From: Aestuariivirga sp037139295 | GTDB taxonomy: Bacteria; Pseudomonadota; Alphaproteobacteria; Rhizobiales; Aestuariivirgaceae | DNA: 64,000 nucleotides | Assembly (NCBI RefSeq): GCF_037139295.1 | Contig: NZ_JBAXGR010000001.1 | Location: forward strand, 62,001 to 126,000 | Direction of reading: 5' to 3' | Part shown: positions 25,801 through 33,602 of the stretch, one piece after another | How positions within the stretch are numbered: the first letter of the stretch is position 1 | How the letters are laid out: each line of letters opens with the position of its first letter | Program-made: the position numbers and the translations under genes | The notes under the pieces: generated by a model | The model's input: the letters and a program-made list of their open reading frames with translations, nothing else | What the model was told of the DNA's origin: nothing | Database searches by the model: none

Positions 25801-26336
25801 GCACGGTGGGCCGCATGCTGGACCAGATCCAGTATCGCCTCGAGCCGGTGCCGGGAATCGAAGAGGGTGGCAGGCTCTATGTGAAAGGCCCTAACATCAT
25901 GCTCGGCTACCTGCGCACCGAGAACCCCGGCGTCATCGAGGCGCCGGAGGATGGCTGGTATGACACGGGCGACATCGTGAAGGTGGATGAGGATGGCTTC
26001 GTCAGCATTCTCGGCCGCGCCAAGCGCTTCGCCAAGATCGCGGGCGAGATGGTGTCACTGGGGCTTGTCGAGCAGAGGCTGGCGACAGCCTTCCCCGAGG
26101 CACAGCACGCCGTGGTGGCGGTGCCCGACCTCAGGAAAGGCGAGCAGCTGGTGATGTTCACCACCGATGCCGCGATCGACGTCAAGGCGGCACAGGACAA
26201 GCTGAAAGAAGCCAATGCAACGGCGCTGATGATGCCGCGAAACGTGATCGTGCTGACGGAGCTGCCGCTGCTCGGCTCTGGCAAGACGGACTACCAGTCG
26301 CTGAACCGCATGGCGCTCGAGCAGGTGAAGCCCTGA
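22890..26336 (+). CDS. aas: Fused lysophospholipid transporter / 2-acyl-GPE acyltransferase / acyl-ACP synthetase
   Basis: About 1150 residues in three parts. Residues 15-400 are a 12-helix MFS-type flippase like LplT (LFVTQAISAFNDNAVRNG). Residues about 440-640 are a PlsC-type acyltransferase with VANHTSFLDG (the HX4D motif, near 468) and FPEGRLTVTG (near 536). The rest is an AMP-binding ligase with ILFTSGSEGLPKG (near 811) and GYGATECAP. The whole repairs lysophospholipids: flipping, activating fatty acid on ACP, and reacylating. In E. coli the first part is a separate gene. The ATG at 22890 is preferred; a GTG at 22860 would add 10 residues. Confidence 0.92.
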   Translation: MSGETTETKSQFAILTSRSFLPLFVTQAISAFNDNAVRNGIAILITYDLAVRFGFDAALFVQAGLALFMLPYFLFSAIAGQLADKYDKATVARWVKLFDLAAMVFGGLSLYLENPYMHLTVLFLAGTTAAFFGPLKYGVLPQYLKRDELIAGNALIELGTFVTILLGTLFGGFLVLQGVGRDILAISIIVLAVIAYGCAFLMPSAPGDPSLKFDWNIPRATLKLLSYAREREDVFWSVIGASWFWFLGAAIMAQLPVFTRDVLLADDTVANAFIGLFTIGIGAGSLLTNWLLKGEVSPRYVPIASIMMTVFLLDLYFSAGDAHAVMAGASNAGVVAFFSHWQGWRVGADLFFVAFFGGLYAVPLNAIMQHRSVPSRRSQVIAANNVMNAIFMIFSALAGAVLLKFMSAQAFFLLLGLCNAVASVFVAHLLTQELTASIARFLFRIFYRVEVKGLENYKAAGRKAVIVANHTSFLDGPLLSSFLPERASFAIDTHVSQKWWARPAFMLFKMIPIDPTNPMALRVLVDELKRGRKVVIFPEGRLTVTGALMKVYEGPGAIAQMAGARVLPVRIDGALYTPFSRMRGKLRLRWFPKITITFLPPVKFAAPDGFKGAALRQQQANKLYDVMTDMVFRTSQIDKTLFQSLLDARHIHGGGHKVVEDIARNPTSFGKLVMGSFILGRRMAEMTPDQKNIAVLLPNSIGCLLTLFGLHAFGRVPAMLNFSTGAVNMAAACRAAQATTIVTSKRFIEAGSMEADLALLAEGRKVIFLEELREQLTFKDKLYGLFARVFSKTALRMAGASSDPNAPAIILFTSGSEGLPKGVVLSHRNLQANRYQVAARIAFTASDVVFNALPMFHAFGLSGGALLPVLAGVRTFLYPSPLHYKVVPELCYETNATVLFGTDTFLMGYARSAHPYDFFNVRLVVAGAERVKPETREAWMEKFGLRILEGYGATECAPVVAVNTPMHFRTGTVGRMLDQIQYRLEPVPGIEEGGRLYVKGPNIMLGYLRTENPGVIEAPEDGWYDTGDIVKVDEDGFVSILGRAKRFAKIAGEMVSLGLVEQRLATAFPEAQHAVVAVPDLRKGEQLVMFTTDAAIDVKAAQDKLKEANATALMMPRNVIVLTELPLLGSGKTDYQSLNRMALEQVKP

Positions 26337-26392
26337 ACCTCGACCTGCCCGATCACACCCGCGCACAGCTTGCCGGAGACCATGGCAAGGCC

Positions 26393-27598
26393 ATGCAGCT
26401 TGCGGCGCGGCTCGTCGTGAAATCGGCTGAGATCATGGGGGCGGAGCGGCTGATCCCCATCTCCTTTGCGCATCTCGATGCGTGTTTCTACACGGGGCAG
26501 GCGCATGTGGATTTCGTGCGCTTCCTGATCGAGAACGGCGCGTCGCTGGCGGTCGAGACCTGGACCAACAATGGCGTTGTCAGTCTCGCCGATCCCGGCT
26601 TGCGGCCACGCGTTGAAGATCCGGAGATGGTCGAGGGTGCAGCCACGCTGATGCATCTCTACGAGCGGCTGGGAACGCGACCCACATGGACCTGCGCGCC
26701 CTATCAATTACCGGGCGGGCCGAAACTGGGCGACCACATTGCCGTGGGCGAGTCCAATGCCGTATCCTATTACAACTCGGTGGTGGGCGCGCGGACCAAC
26801 AAATATGGCGACTACCTCGATGTGGCCTGCGCATTGACGGGGCTGGCGCCTGACGCCGGGCTGCACCGCGACGAGGGCCGCCACGCGGAGCTTCACATTG
26901 ATACCACTGCGCTGCCGGAGCAATGGCGGCGCGAGGACATCTTCGCGCATCTGATCGGGCATCATGCCGGCAGGCTTTCCGGGCGGCGCGTGCCGGTGAT
27001 CTCGGGCCTCTTTCCGGATACGCCGTCCTTTGCACTGAAGGCGATCAGTTCGGCCGCCGCCTCCTCAGGCGGGGTGGAGCTGTGGCACGCCGTGGGCGTG
27101 ACACCGGAAGCACCTGAGCTTGCTTCGGTGTTCGACACGGGCGACATGCACCGCGTCAGCGCCGAGGATCTGGCCCGCGCGCATCGCGATCTTTCCACGG
27201 CGGCGGACGGGCCACTCGATGCGGTGGCGCTCGGCACGCCGCATTTCGGTTTGGTTGAGTTCGAGGCACTGGTGCGGCTGTTCGACGGGCGCAAGGTTAA
27301 GGCAGGGCTGCCGATGCTGGTGTCCACCAGCCGCGGCGTGCGCGAGATGGCCCGCGCCAGGGGCTGGATCGAGAGGTTGCAGGCCTCGGGCGTCGAGGTG
27401 CCCGTCGATGTGTGCACCTACCATTCGCCGCGCGTGCGCGGGCTCACGGGCCGCGTGATGACCAATGCGGCGAAGTGGGCCTATTACGCGCCGGGCATGC
27501 TGGGCGTGGAGGTGGCCTTCGGCTCGCTGAAGGAATGCGTGGAGAGCGCCATCCGCGGCGAGGTGTGGCGCGACCCTGCCCTGTGGACTAACGCATGA
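26393..27598 (+). CDS. Aconitase X catalytic (large) subunit
   Basis: About 400 residues of the AcnX (formerly DUF521) family, a 4Fe-4S or 2Fe-2S dehydratase. Motifs: IPISFAHLDACFYTGQAH near the N-terminus, VGESNAVSYYNSVVGARTNK in the middle, and PVDVCTYHSP near the C-terminus. Bacterial members characterised so far are mainly cis-3-hydroxy-L-proline dehydratases, which is the most likely activity, but mevalonate-related or other substrates cannot be excluded. The listed start is the first ATG; the frame upstream to 26333 encodes LDLPDHTRAQLAGDHGKA, which looks like the normal AcnX N-terminus, so the true start is probably upstream and non-ATG. Confidence 0.87.
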   Translation: MQLAARLVVKSAEIMGAERLIPISFAHLDACFYTGQAHVDFVRFLIENGASLAVETWTNNGVVSLADPGLRPRVEDPEMVEGAATLMHLYERLGTRPTWTCAPYQLPGGPKLGDHIAVGESNAVSYYNSVVGARTNKYGDYLDVACALTGLAPDAGLHRDEGRHAELHIDTTALPEQWRREDIFAHLIGHHAGRLSGRRVPVISGLFPDTPSFALKAISSAAASSGGVELWHAVGVTPEAPELASVFDTGDMHRVSAEDLARAHRDLSTAADGPLDAVALGTPHFGLVEFEALVRLFDGRKVKAGLPMLVSTSRGVREMARARGWIERLQASGVEVPVDVCTYHSPRVRGLTGRVMTNAAKWAYYAPGMLGVEVAFGSLKECVESAIRGEVWRDPALWTNA

Positions 27599-28005
27599 TG
27601 CGGGCGCGGATGCTCACAGCCGGTTCGGCGGAAGGCCCTGTCCTGTCACTCGACGAGCCGCTGAGCTTCTGGGGCGCTTTCGAGCCCCGGACGGGCAAGA
27701 TCATTGACGTGCACCATCCGCAGCGCGGGGCTTGCGTCAAGGACACGGTGCTGGTGATGACGGAAACGCGCGGATCGGGCTCCGCTCCGGGAGCCATTGC
27801 CGAGGCCATCCGGCTGGGGACAGCACCGGTGGCGATCATCCTTGCAGAGGCCGACATCAACCTTGCGGTGGGTGCCGAGGTGGCGGCGACGCTCTACGGC
27901 CGGCATTGCGTGATGGCATGCGTGACGGCGGAAGAATTGGAGAGCCTGCGGGGGGCAAGGTGGATCAGCATTGCGTCGGATGGCGTTGTGACGCCTGCGG
28001 GGTGA
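27595..28005 (+). CDS. Aconitase X swivel (small) subunit
   Basis: A 136-residue partner of the preceding protein (formerly DUF126), equivalent to the mobile swivel domain of aconitase. Recognised by EPLSFWGAFEPRTGKIIDV, VMTETRGSGSAPGAIAEA and AIILAEADINLAVGA, including the serine-rich active-site loop. It overlaps the large subunit by four bases (ATGA). Two-gene AcnX is the usual bacterial arrangement of the hydroxyproline type. Confidence 0.88.
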   Translation: MMRARMLTAGSAEGPVLSLDEPLSFWGAFEPRTGKIIDVHHPQRGACVKDTVLVMTETRGSGSAPGAIAEAIRLGTAPVAIILAEADINLAVGAEVAATLYGRHCVMACVTAEELESLRGARWISIASDGVVTPAG

Positions 28006-28016
28006 TGATCCCGTGT

Positions 28017-28162
28017 CTTCTCCCGCTTCTTCAGCGGGAGAAGAAGGGACCCGTTGCGGAACGCAATGGGGAAATGAGGGGACACATCACAGTCGGGGGA
28101 CACGTCCCCTCACCTACCCCAACTTCGTTGGGGCCCCCTCCTCTCCCGCTTCGCGGGAGAGG
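28017..28162. repeat. Composite palindromic repeat, family C, copy 2 (inverted relative to copy 1)
   Basis: From the left: CTTCTCCCGC...GCGGGAGAAG, GGACCCGTTGCGGAACGCAA, AATGAGGGG, a unique centre, CCCCTCACC, CCCCAACTTCGTTGGGG, and CCTCTCCCGC...GCGGGAGAGG. This is the reverse-complement order of the element at 11344-11499. It lies between the convergent AcnX and opgH genes and could serve as a bidirectional transcript end. Confidence 0.82.
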
Positions 28163-28171
28163 ACGATGTAA

Positions 28172-30052
28172 CTATTGCGCGGCTTCGAGCAGCGGCTCGA
28201 CCGGCACGGCTTCGGCAACCATTTCATCAGCCTTGCGCGGGGCTTCCTCCGGGATGCGGAAGACGTTCCAGTGCCACAGCTTGCGGCCGAAGACGGGAAG
28301 GCCCGTCGACCATGACACGAGCGGCGAGAGCATGAGCGCGCCGGCAATGGGCGCCAGCCACAGGAAGGTGGACCAGGAGATGTGGAAGGCCAGCACGCCG
28401 AAGGCGATGCCTGCCACCACATGCAAGGCATGGACGCGGGCGCAGGCCTTGAAGGGCATGGCCTGGTCATCGCGGTTCTGGGCGTTCCAGCCGGAGTCAC
28501 GGCCGATCATCACATCTGCCACCACGCGTGACTGGATGAGCATCATGATGGGCGAGAGCAGCATGGAGACGAAGGTTTCCGCCAGCACGCTCTTGAACAG
28601 GCCGATGGTGCCGCCGCAGCCCTTGCGCAGTTCCGTATCCTTCAATGCGAGGATGAGGGCGAGCAGCTTGGGCAGATAGAGCACGGCGAAGGTGATGGCG
28701 AAGAGCCTGAGCGCCAGTTCCGGGTCGAACACCGGCCAGACGGGGAACAGCGAGAAGCTGTCGGGGAAATAATTGGGCGTGGTGTGGCGCGCCACAGTGG
28801 CGAGCAGCAGGCCCGCCAGCAGCAGCATGAGCCACAGCGGCGAGGCGAGGTAGGACATGATGCCCTGGATCAGGTGCACGCGGCTGACCCAGTGGAGGCC
28901 CTTGGCGCCGACGATCTTCATGTGCTGCAGATTGCCCTGGGCCCAGCGCCGGTCACGCGTGGCGAGATCGATCAGGCAGGGCGGCGTTTCCTCGTAGGAG
29001 CCAGTGAGCGAGGGCAGCATGTAAACGGCCCAGCCGGCACGGCGCATGAGGGCGGCCTCGACGAAGTCATGGCTCAAGACATGGCCGCCAAAGGGTTTGC
29101 GGCCCTTGAGCTCAGGCAAGCCGCAGGCCTCGGCAAAGGCCCTGGTGCGGATGATGGCGTTGTGGCCCCAGTAGTTGCCGTCACGGCCGTGCCAGGCGGA
29201 GAGGCCCGCAGCGACGAGCGGACCATAGACGCGGCCGGCGAACTGCGTCATGCGGGCGAAGGGCGTCCAACGGTTCTGCAAGAGCGGCAGCGACTGGATG
29301 ATGCCGGACCTGGGGTCTGCCGCCATGGCGCGGGCCAGCGTGATCATGGCGCCAGCCGACATGTCGCTGTCGGCATCGAGCACGATCATGTGGTCGTAGG
29401 CGGCACCCCAGCGGGTGACGAAGTCGGCGATGTTGCCGGCCTTGCGGTGGTGGTTGTTGTCGCGGCGGCGGTAATAGACCTTGATGGCGGGCGCCAGCTG
29501 GCGCTTCAGCCATTGATAGGCATCCACCTCGGCGGCGGCGATGTGCTCCTTGCGCGTATCCGACAGCACGAAGATGTCGAAGTGGCGGGCAACGCCCTCG
29601 CGGCGCAGCGCCTGACCCATGCGCGACAGCGCGGCGTAGACGCGCTCCGGATCTTCGTTGTAGACCGGCATGAGGAGCGCCGTGCGGCCCATCTCGGAGG
29701 TTTCGGCGAGCTTCGGCAGGGCCGCCTTGCCACGCAGCAGCACCACGAAGCCCAGGATGGCGCTGGCGCAGGAGAAGGCGATCCATGCGAAGGTGAGCGC
29801 GAAGAAGGTGGCGAAGAGAACCTGCAGCATGGTGGCGTTCACCGGGCTGATGACCTGGTACATTTTCCAGGTGCCGAAACCGGTGATGAGGATGGAGGCG
29901 CCGAAAACGAAGAGGCGGGCCAGCGTGACGCTGGGCGGATTGCCGGCGGACACGGGCTTGCCCGCCCAGGCGCGCAGGTTCTGCACGGGCATGGCGAGCG
30001 GCGCTTCGGCCGGTATCGCGCCGGTCAGCTTCTGGTCCACCGGAACAGCCAT
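28172..30052 (-). CDS. opgH: Glucans biosynthesis glucosyltransferase H
   Basis: Inner-membrane GT2 glucosyltransferase that polymerises the beta-1,2 backbone of osmoregulated periplasmic glucans. It has 626 residues, shorter than the 847 of E. coli, with reduced N- and C-terminal tails. Two N-terminal membrane helices (about 45-110) precede the catalytic domain, which shows VLDADSDMSAGAMI for nucleotide-sugar and metal binding and DRRWAQGNLQH as the Q(Q/R)RW-type motif. A further group of helices forms the C-terminal half. Its start lies 28 bases inside opgG, so translation is coupled. Confidence 0.94.
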   Translation of the reverse strand: MAVPVDQKLTGAIPAEAPLAMPVQNLRAWAGKPVSAGNPPSVTLARLFVFGASILITGFGTWKMYQVISPVNATMLQVLFATFFALTFAWIAFSCASAILGFVVLLRGKAALPKLAETSEMGRTALLMPVYNEDPERVYAALSRMGQALRREGVARHFDIFVLSDTRKEHIAAAEVDAYQWLKRQLAPAIKVYYRRRDNNHHRKAGNIADFVTRWGAAYDHMIVLDADSDMSAGAMITLARAMAADPRSGIIQSLPLLQNRWTPFARMTQFAGRVYGPLVAAGLSAWHGRDGNYWGHNAIIRTRAFAEACGLPELKGRKPFGGHVLSHDFVEAALMRRAGWAVYMLPSLTGSYEETPPCLIDLATRDRRWAQGNLQHMKIVGAKGLHWVSRVHLIQGIMSYLASPLWLMLLLAGLLLATVARHTTPNYFPDSFSLFPVWPVFDPELALRLFAITFAVLYLPKLLALILALKDTELRKGCGGTIGLFKSVLAETFVSMLLSPIMMLIQSRVVADVMIGRDSGWNAQNRDDQAMPFKACARVHALHVVAGIAFGVLAFHISWSTFLWLAPIAGALMLSPLVSWSTGLPVFGRKLWHWNVFRIPEEAPRKADEMVAEAVPVEPLLEAAQ

Positions 30053-31590
30053 GTTTCGCTTGGCTTCTTGTCGCCGCGCTTCAGCACGGCGCGCAATTCC
30101 GCCACATCTGCCCCATTGACGTTGTGCTCGAAGGAGAGCCGCGTGGTCTTGGCCACGTCGTTCTTGGCTGCATGCACGTTGGAGATGACCCCGGCGGAGG
30201 CCGTCACATCCGCCACGATGTCCCCTTCAAGGTCACCGCCAGAGAATTCAAGGATGTAAAGCCTGAGATCTGGGTCATAAGATGGCGGATCGGCCGTAAA
30301 ATTCGGGTCGGTTCCGCTGCCTGAGAACACCGTGCGGGCCACGGCCGCGTCACCCGGCCAGTCCAGGCACCAGTGCAGGCGATAGACGTAGGAATAGCTC
30401 TGGCCCTGCTTCAGCCCGTCCTTGGGCTGCCAGAAGGCCACGATGTTGTCATTCGTCTCGAGCTGGGTGGGGATTTCATAGAGTTCCACGTCGCCCGGCC
30501 CCCAGTCGCCGATGGGTTCCGCCCACAGGCTGGGGCGCTTTTCGTAGCGCGCCTCGAGGTCCATGAAATCGCGGTAGTCGCGCTTGCGTTGCATCAAGCC
30601 GAAGCCGCGGGGGCTCTGGTCGATGAAGGCCGAGACCTGCAGCCTCTTGGGGTTGGACAGTGGGCGCCACAGCCATTCCCCGGCGCCGGTCTGCATCATC
30701 AGCCCGTCCGAGTCGTGAACCGCCGGGCGGAAATCGTCGACCGGCTTGTTGAGCGGATCGAGCAGGAACATCGACGTCATCGGCGCGATGCCGACATGCG
30801 CGATGTCGCGGCGGGGGTAGAGGGTGAGCTCGACGTCCATCTGGGTGTCGTCACCCGGCTTGATCGAGAACTTGTAGGCACCGGTGACGGAAGGGCTGTC
30901 GAGCAGCGCCTCGACCACGATCGTGGTGGCGGCGGCGTCCGGCTTCCTGACCCAGAAGGCGCGGAAGGCCGGAAATTCCTCGCCCTTGGGCTGGCCGGTA
31001 TCAACCGCGAGGCCGCGGGCCGAGAGCCCATAGACCATGCCCTTGCCCACGGCGCGGAAATAGGATGCACCCTGGAACACCGCGAATTCGTCGTTGTAGT
31101 CCGGGGAATTGATGGGGTAGCGCAGCCGCAGGCCGGAATAGTGCAGGTCGGTCTTGCCGTCCGTCTTGGGCGCCAGAGGGCCGAAAGTGAACAGGTCCGG
31201 GCTGTAATTGATGCGGGCCATCTCGCCACTGTCGACGACGTAGACATCGACAGGTGCTGTGAACAGGAAGCCCGAATGGAACAGGTCAAACGAGAAGCGA
31301 TGCGGCTCGCCCTTCCAGAACGAGCGATCCGGGTTGAACCGGATATCGCGGTACTGGTCGTAGGTGAACTTGTCCCAGCCTGGCGGCATGGCGATCTTGC
31401 GATCTTCCCAAGGCTTCTGGGCCAGCGCCTCGGCCAGCTTGCGGACGTGGTCCTCGGCGAAGGGCGCCTGCTCGATGAACAGGTTGGCAGGTGCGTCCGC
31501 GAAGGACGGGATCGCACCCGTGCGCAGCGACGCGATGGTCGTGCCAAGCAAGGCCGCAGACCCCAGGACCTGACGCCGTGAGAAATTCAT
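30025..31590 (-). CDS. opgG: Glucan biosynthesis protein G, periplasmic
   Basis: Periplasmic protein of 521 residues required for glucan backbone synthesis, possibly adding or arranging branches. The start at 31590 (MNFSRRQVLGSAALLGTTIA) gives a twin-arginine-like leader (SRRQVLG), suggesting Tat export. The mature part has the MdoG beta-sandwich pattern, e.g. LRYPINSPDYNDEFAVFQGA and FFxR-type ASYFRAVGKG. An open frame to 31695 upstream is not supported. It forms an operon with opgH. Confidence 0.94.
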   Translation of the reverse strand: MNFSRRQVLGSAALLGTTIASLRTGAIPSFADAPANLFIEQAPFAEDHVRKLAEALAQKPWEDRKIAMPPGWDKFTYDQYRDIRFNPDRSFWKGEPHRFSFDLFHSGFLFTAPVDVYVVDSGEMARINYSPDLFTFGPLAPKTDGKTDLHYSGLRLRYPINSPDYNDEFAVFQGASYFRAVGKGMVYGLSARGLAVDTGQPKGEEFPAFRAFWVRKPDAAATTIVVEALLDSPSVTGAYKFSIKPGDDTQMDVELTLYPRRDIAHVGIAPMTSMFLLDPLNKPVDDFRPAVHDSDGLMMQTGAGEWLWRPLSNPKRLQVSAFIDQSPRGFGLMQRKRDYRDFMDLEARYEKRPSLWAEPIGDWGPGDVELYEIPTQLETNDNIVAFWQPKDGLKQGQSYSYVYRLHWCLDWPGDAAVARTVFSGSGTDPNFTADPPSYDPDLRLYILEFSGGDLEGDIVADVTASAGVISNVHAAKNDVAKTTRLSFEHNVNGADVAELRAVLKRGDKKPSETWLFRWTRS

Positions 31591-31729
31591 GCTCGGGAAA
31601 TCCGGAAATATAGTGCAGCGCACAAAATAGCGTAACCTCCAGAAATGTAAAGCCCCCGCTGACACATAAGGGCTACTCGACCGCGCTGATGCCATGCACT
31701 AAAAGCGCGGCGAAACAAGGGTGCACAAG

Positions 31730-32902
31730 ATGAAATTTGCGAAAGTGACGGAGAGGCTGGACGGTCTCGGCTCGGAAAAATGGGCCGTTCACATCGAGGG
31801 CAAGCGTCGCGCAAGCCTGGGCGAAGCGATGATCTTCCTGTCGATCGGGGAGCCTGATGCGCCCCCTCCCGTTGCCATCCTCGACGAGGCCAACCGCCAG
31901 ATGCGGGCGGGGCGCTTACGCTATGCCGAGGGCCGGGGCGAGGCCAACACCCGCCGGGCGCTGTCGCGCCTCTATACCCGCCAGACAGGCCGGTCCATCA
32001 GCGAGGACCAGTTCATCTTCCTGCCCGGCACCCAGACCGCCCTCTATGCCGCCATGATGTCAGTCGTCGAGGTGGGCGACGAGGTGCTGATGGCCGACCC
32101 CTATTACGCCACCTATGAAGGCGTGATCGCGGCAGCGGGCGGCATTCCCGTGCCGATCAAGGTCGACCCCGACCATGGTTTCCACCTCAAGGCGGCGGAC
32201 CTCGAGAAGCACATCACGCCCAGGACCCGCGCGCTGCTGATGAACACGCCGTCCAATCCGACGGGTGCGGTGTTCACCCGCTCCGAGATCGAGAAGATCG
32301 GCAAGGTATGCGAGAAGCATAACCTGTGGATCATCTCGGACGAGGTCTATGCCACGATGACCTATGGCAACACGGTGTTCTCCTCGCCCTTCGACGTGCC
32401 GGAGCTGGAGAAGCGCACGATCGTCGTTTCATCGATTTCCAAGTCGCATGCGCTGCCGGGCTTCCGCTGCGGCTGGATCGCCGCTTCGAAGGAATTCTGC
32501 GACCGTTGCGCACCGGTGACGGAGACCATGTTGTTCGGCTCGCAGCAGTTCCTTGAAGATGCCATGGCCTTCGCGCTCGACAACCACTTCCCCGAAGTGG
32601 ATGCGATGAAGAAGAACTACGAGGCTCGCGCCCGGGCGCTGGTGAAGGCGCTGGAACATTCCAAGAAGGTGTCCGCGCGCATGCCCGAAGGTGGCATGTT
32701 CGTGATGGTGGACGTGCGGAAGACCGGGCTCTCGGGCGAGGACTTCGCACGCCGCCTGCTGGCGGAAGAGAATGTGGTGACCATGCCGGGAGAGAGCTTC
32801 GGCGCAGGCGGTGCGGGGCACCTGCGCGTGGCGCTCACCGTGAGCGTCGAGGACATCACGGAAGCCTGCAAGCGCATCGTGCGGCTGGCGGAGCGGATTT
32901 AG
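31730..32902 (+). CDS. PLP aminotransferase class I/II, arginine:pyruvate transaminase (AruH)-like
   Basis: A 390-residue fold-type I aminotransferase. The PLP lysine is K238 in SSISKSHALPGFRCGW; the NTPSNPTGAV loop and ISDEVYATM are also typical. From memory it resembles P. aeruginosa AruH over the whole length, especially PEGGMFVMVDVRKTGLSGED and GESFGAGGAGHLR. AruH converts L-arginine and pyruvate to 2-ketoarginine and alanine, which fits the AruI-like and ureohydrolase genes 10-20 kb away. Other aspartate-type activities remain possible. The ATG at 31730 has AAGGG about 8 bases upstream; a GTG at 31721 is less likely. Confidence 0.76.
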   Translation: MKFAKVTERLDGLGSEKWAVHIEGKRRASLGEAMIFLSIGEPDAPPPVAILDEANRQMRAGRLRYAEGRGEANTRRALSRLYTRQTGRSISEDQFIFLPGTQTALYAAMMSVVEVGDEVLMADPYYATYEGVIAAAGGIPVPIKVDPDHGFHLKAADLEKHITPRTRALLMNTPSNPTGAVFTRSEIEKIGKVCEKHNLWIISDEVYATMTYGNTVFSSPFDVPELEKRTIVVSSISKSHALPGFRCGWIAASKEFCDRCAPVTETMLFGSQQFLEDAMAFALDNHFPEVDAMKKNYEARARALVKALEHSKKVSARMPEGGMFVMVDVRKTGLSGEDFARRLLAEENVVTMPGESFGAGGAGHLRVALTVSVEDITEACKRIVRLAERI

Positions 32903-32942
32903 GGTTTGTCGCGACTCACGCCGCGCTCACCACACCTCACAC

Positions 32943-33022
32943 GTCATCTTGCGCGGGCTTGACCCGCGCATCATTTTTGGTGGCGGAATAAAGGATGGCC
33001 GGGTCAAGCCCGGCCATGATGA
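32943..33022. repeat. Palindromic intergenic repeat, family B, copy 2
   Basis: GTCATCTTGCGCGGGCTTGA then CCCGCGCATCATTTTTGGTG on the left, and GGCCGGGTCAAGCCCGGCCA on the right. It lies between the convergent aminotransferase and soxG genes. Confidence 0.8.
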
Positions 33023-33040
33023 ACATTCAGCAGTGACTCT

Positions 33041-33592
33041 TCAGATTACCTGATAGCCGAACTCTTCCGCCTGCTCCGTGATCCATTCCCAGAAGCTTTC
33101 CGAGAAGCCGCGGAACACCGAGACGTCGTAAGTGTCCGCACCGACGCGCGTGAGGTGCACGCCGACATGGGCCATTTGCGTGAGTGCTGACTTGCCAACC
33201 GGGAAGGCATCCGGATGAAGATCGACCGGCGTGCCCTTGGCCAGCACGGCGCGGGCCCTGGGGCCGACAAGACGAATGATGACGCGACCGTGGCTCTGGT
33301 CGCTCACCGAGGCGAGGCCTGCAAGCTTCGCCTTGAGTTCACGATAGAGCGCGCCCTCGCCGCGGCCTTCGGCCAAGACGAAATACTGGTCGGGGCCGGC
33401 CCATTGCGCGTCATAACCCTTGAGGGCTGCAGCGGTGGCAGCGCCCTGCCCGGCCCGCGCGATCACCGTGACGATCGACATGGGGTGGCGGACGGTGAAG
33501 CTGACGCCGACGGCACCCTTGTCGGCGCCGAAGCGGCCTTGCAGGGCGACGTCCTGCAGGGGGGACACGCGGTTGAATGTGCGTTCGGTCAT
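33041..33592 (-). CDS. soxG: Sarcosine oxidase gamma subunit family protein
   Basis: The small gamma subunit of heterotetrameric sarcosine oxidase (or the equivalent MgdD of N-methylglutamate dehydrogenase). It is about 183 residues. The family signature is at the N-terminus (NRVSPLQDVALQGRFG) and at the C-terminus (FRGFSESFWEWITEQAEEFG). The ATG at 33592 follows GAGG at a normal distance, 10 bases after the soxA stop. An ATG at 33610 would add six residues and overlap soxA; both are possible. Confidence 0.88.
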   Translation of the reverse strand: MTERTFNRVSPLQDVALQGRFGADKGAVGVSFTVRHPMSIVTVIARAGQGAATAAALKGYDAQWAGPDQYFVLAEGRGEGALYRELKAKLAGLASVSDQSHGRVIIRLVGPRARAVLAKGTPVDLHPDAFPVGKSALTQMAHVGVHLTRVGADTYDVSVFRGFSESFWEWITEQAEEFGYQVI

Positions 33593-33602
33593 GTGTGCTG
33601 CC

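Noticed and set aside
27732..28679. Plus-strand frame of 315 codons across the end of AcnX and opgH
   Set aside because: It spans the family C repeat and the antisense of opgH, with no recognisable domain.
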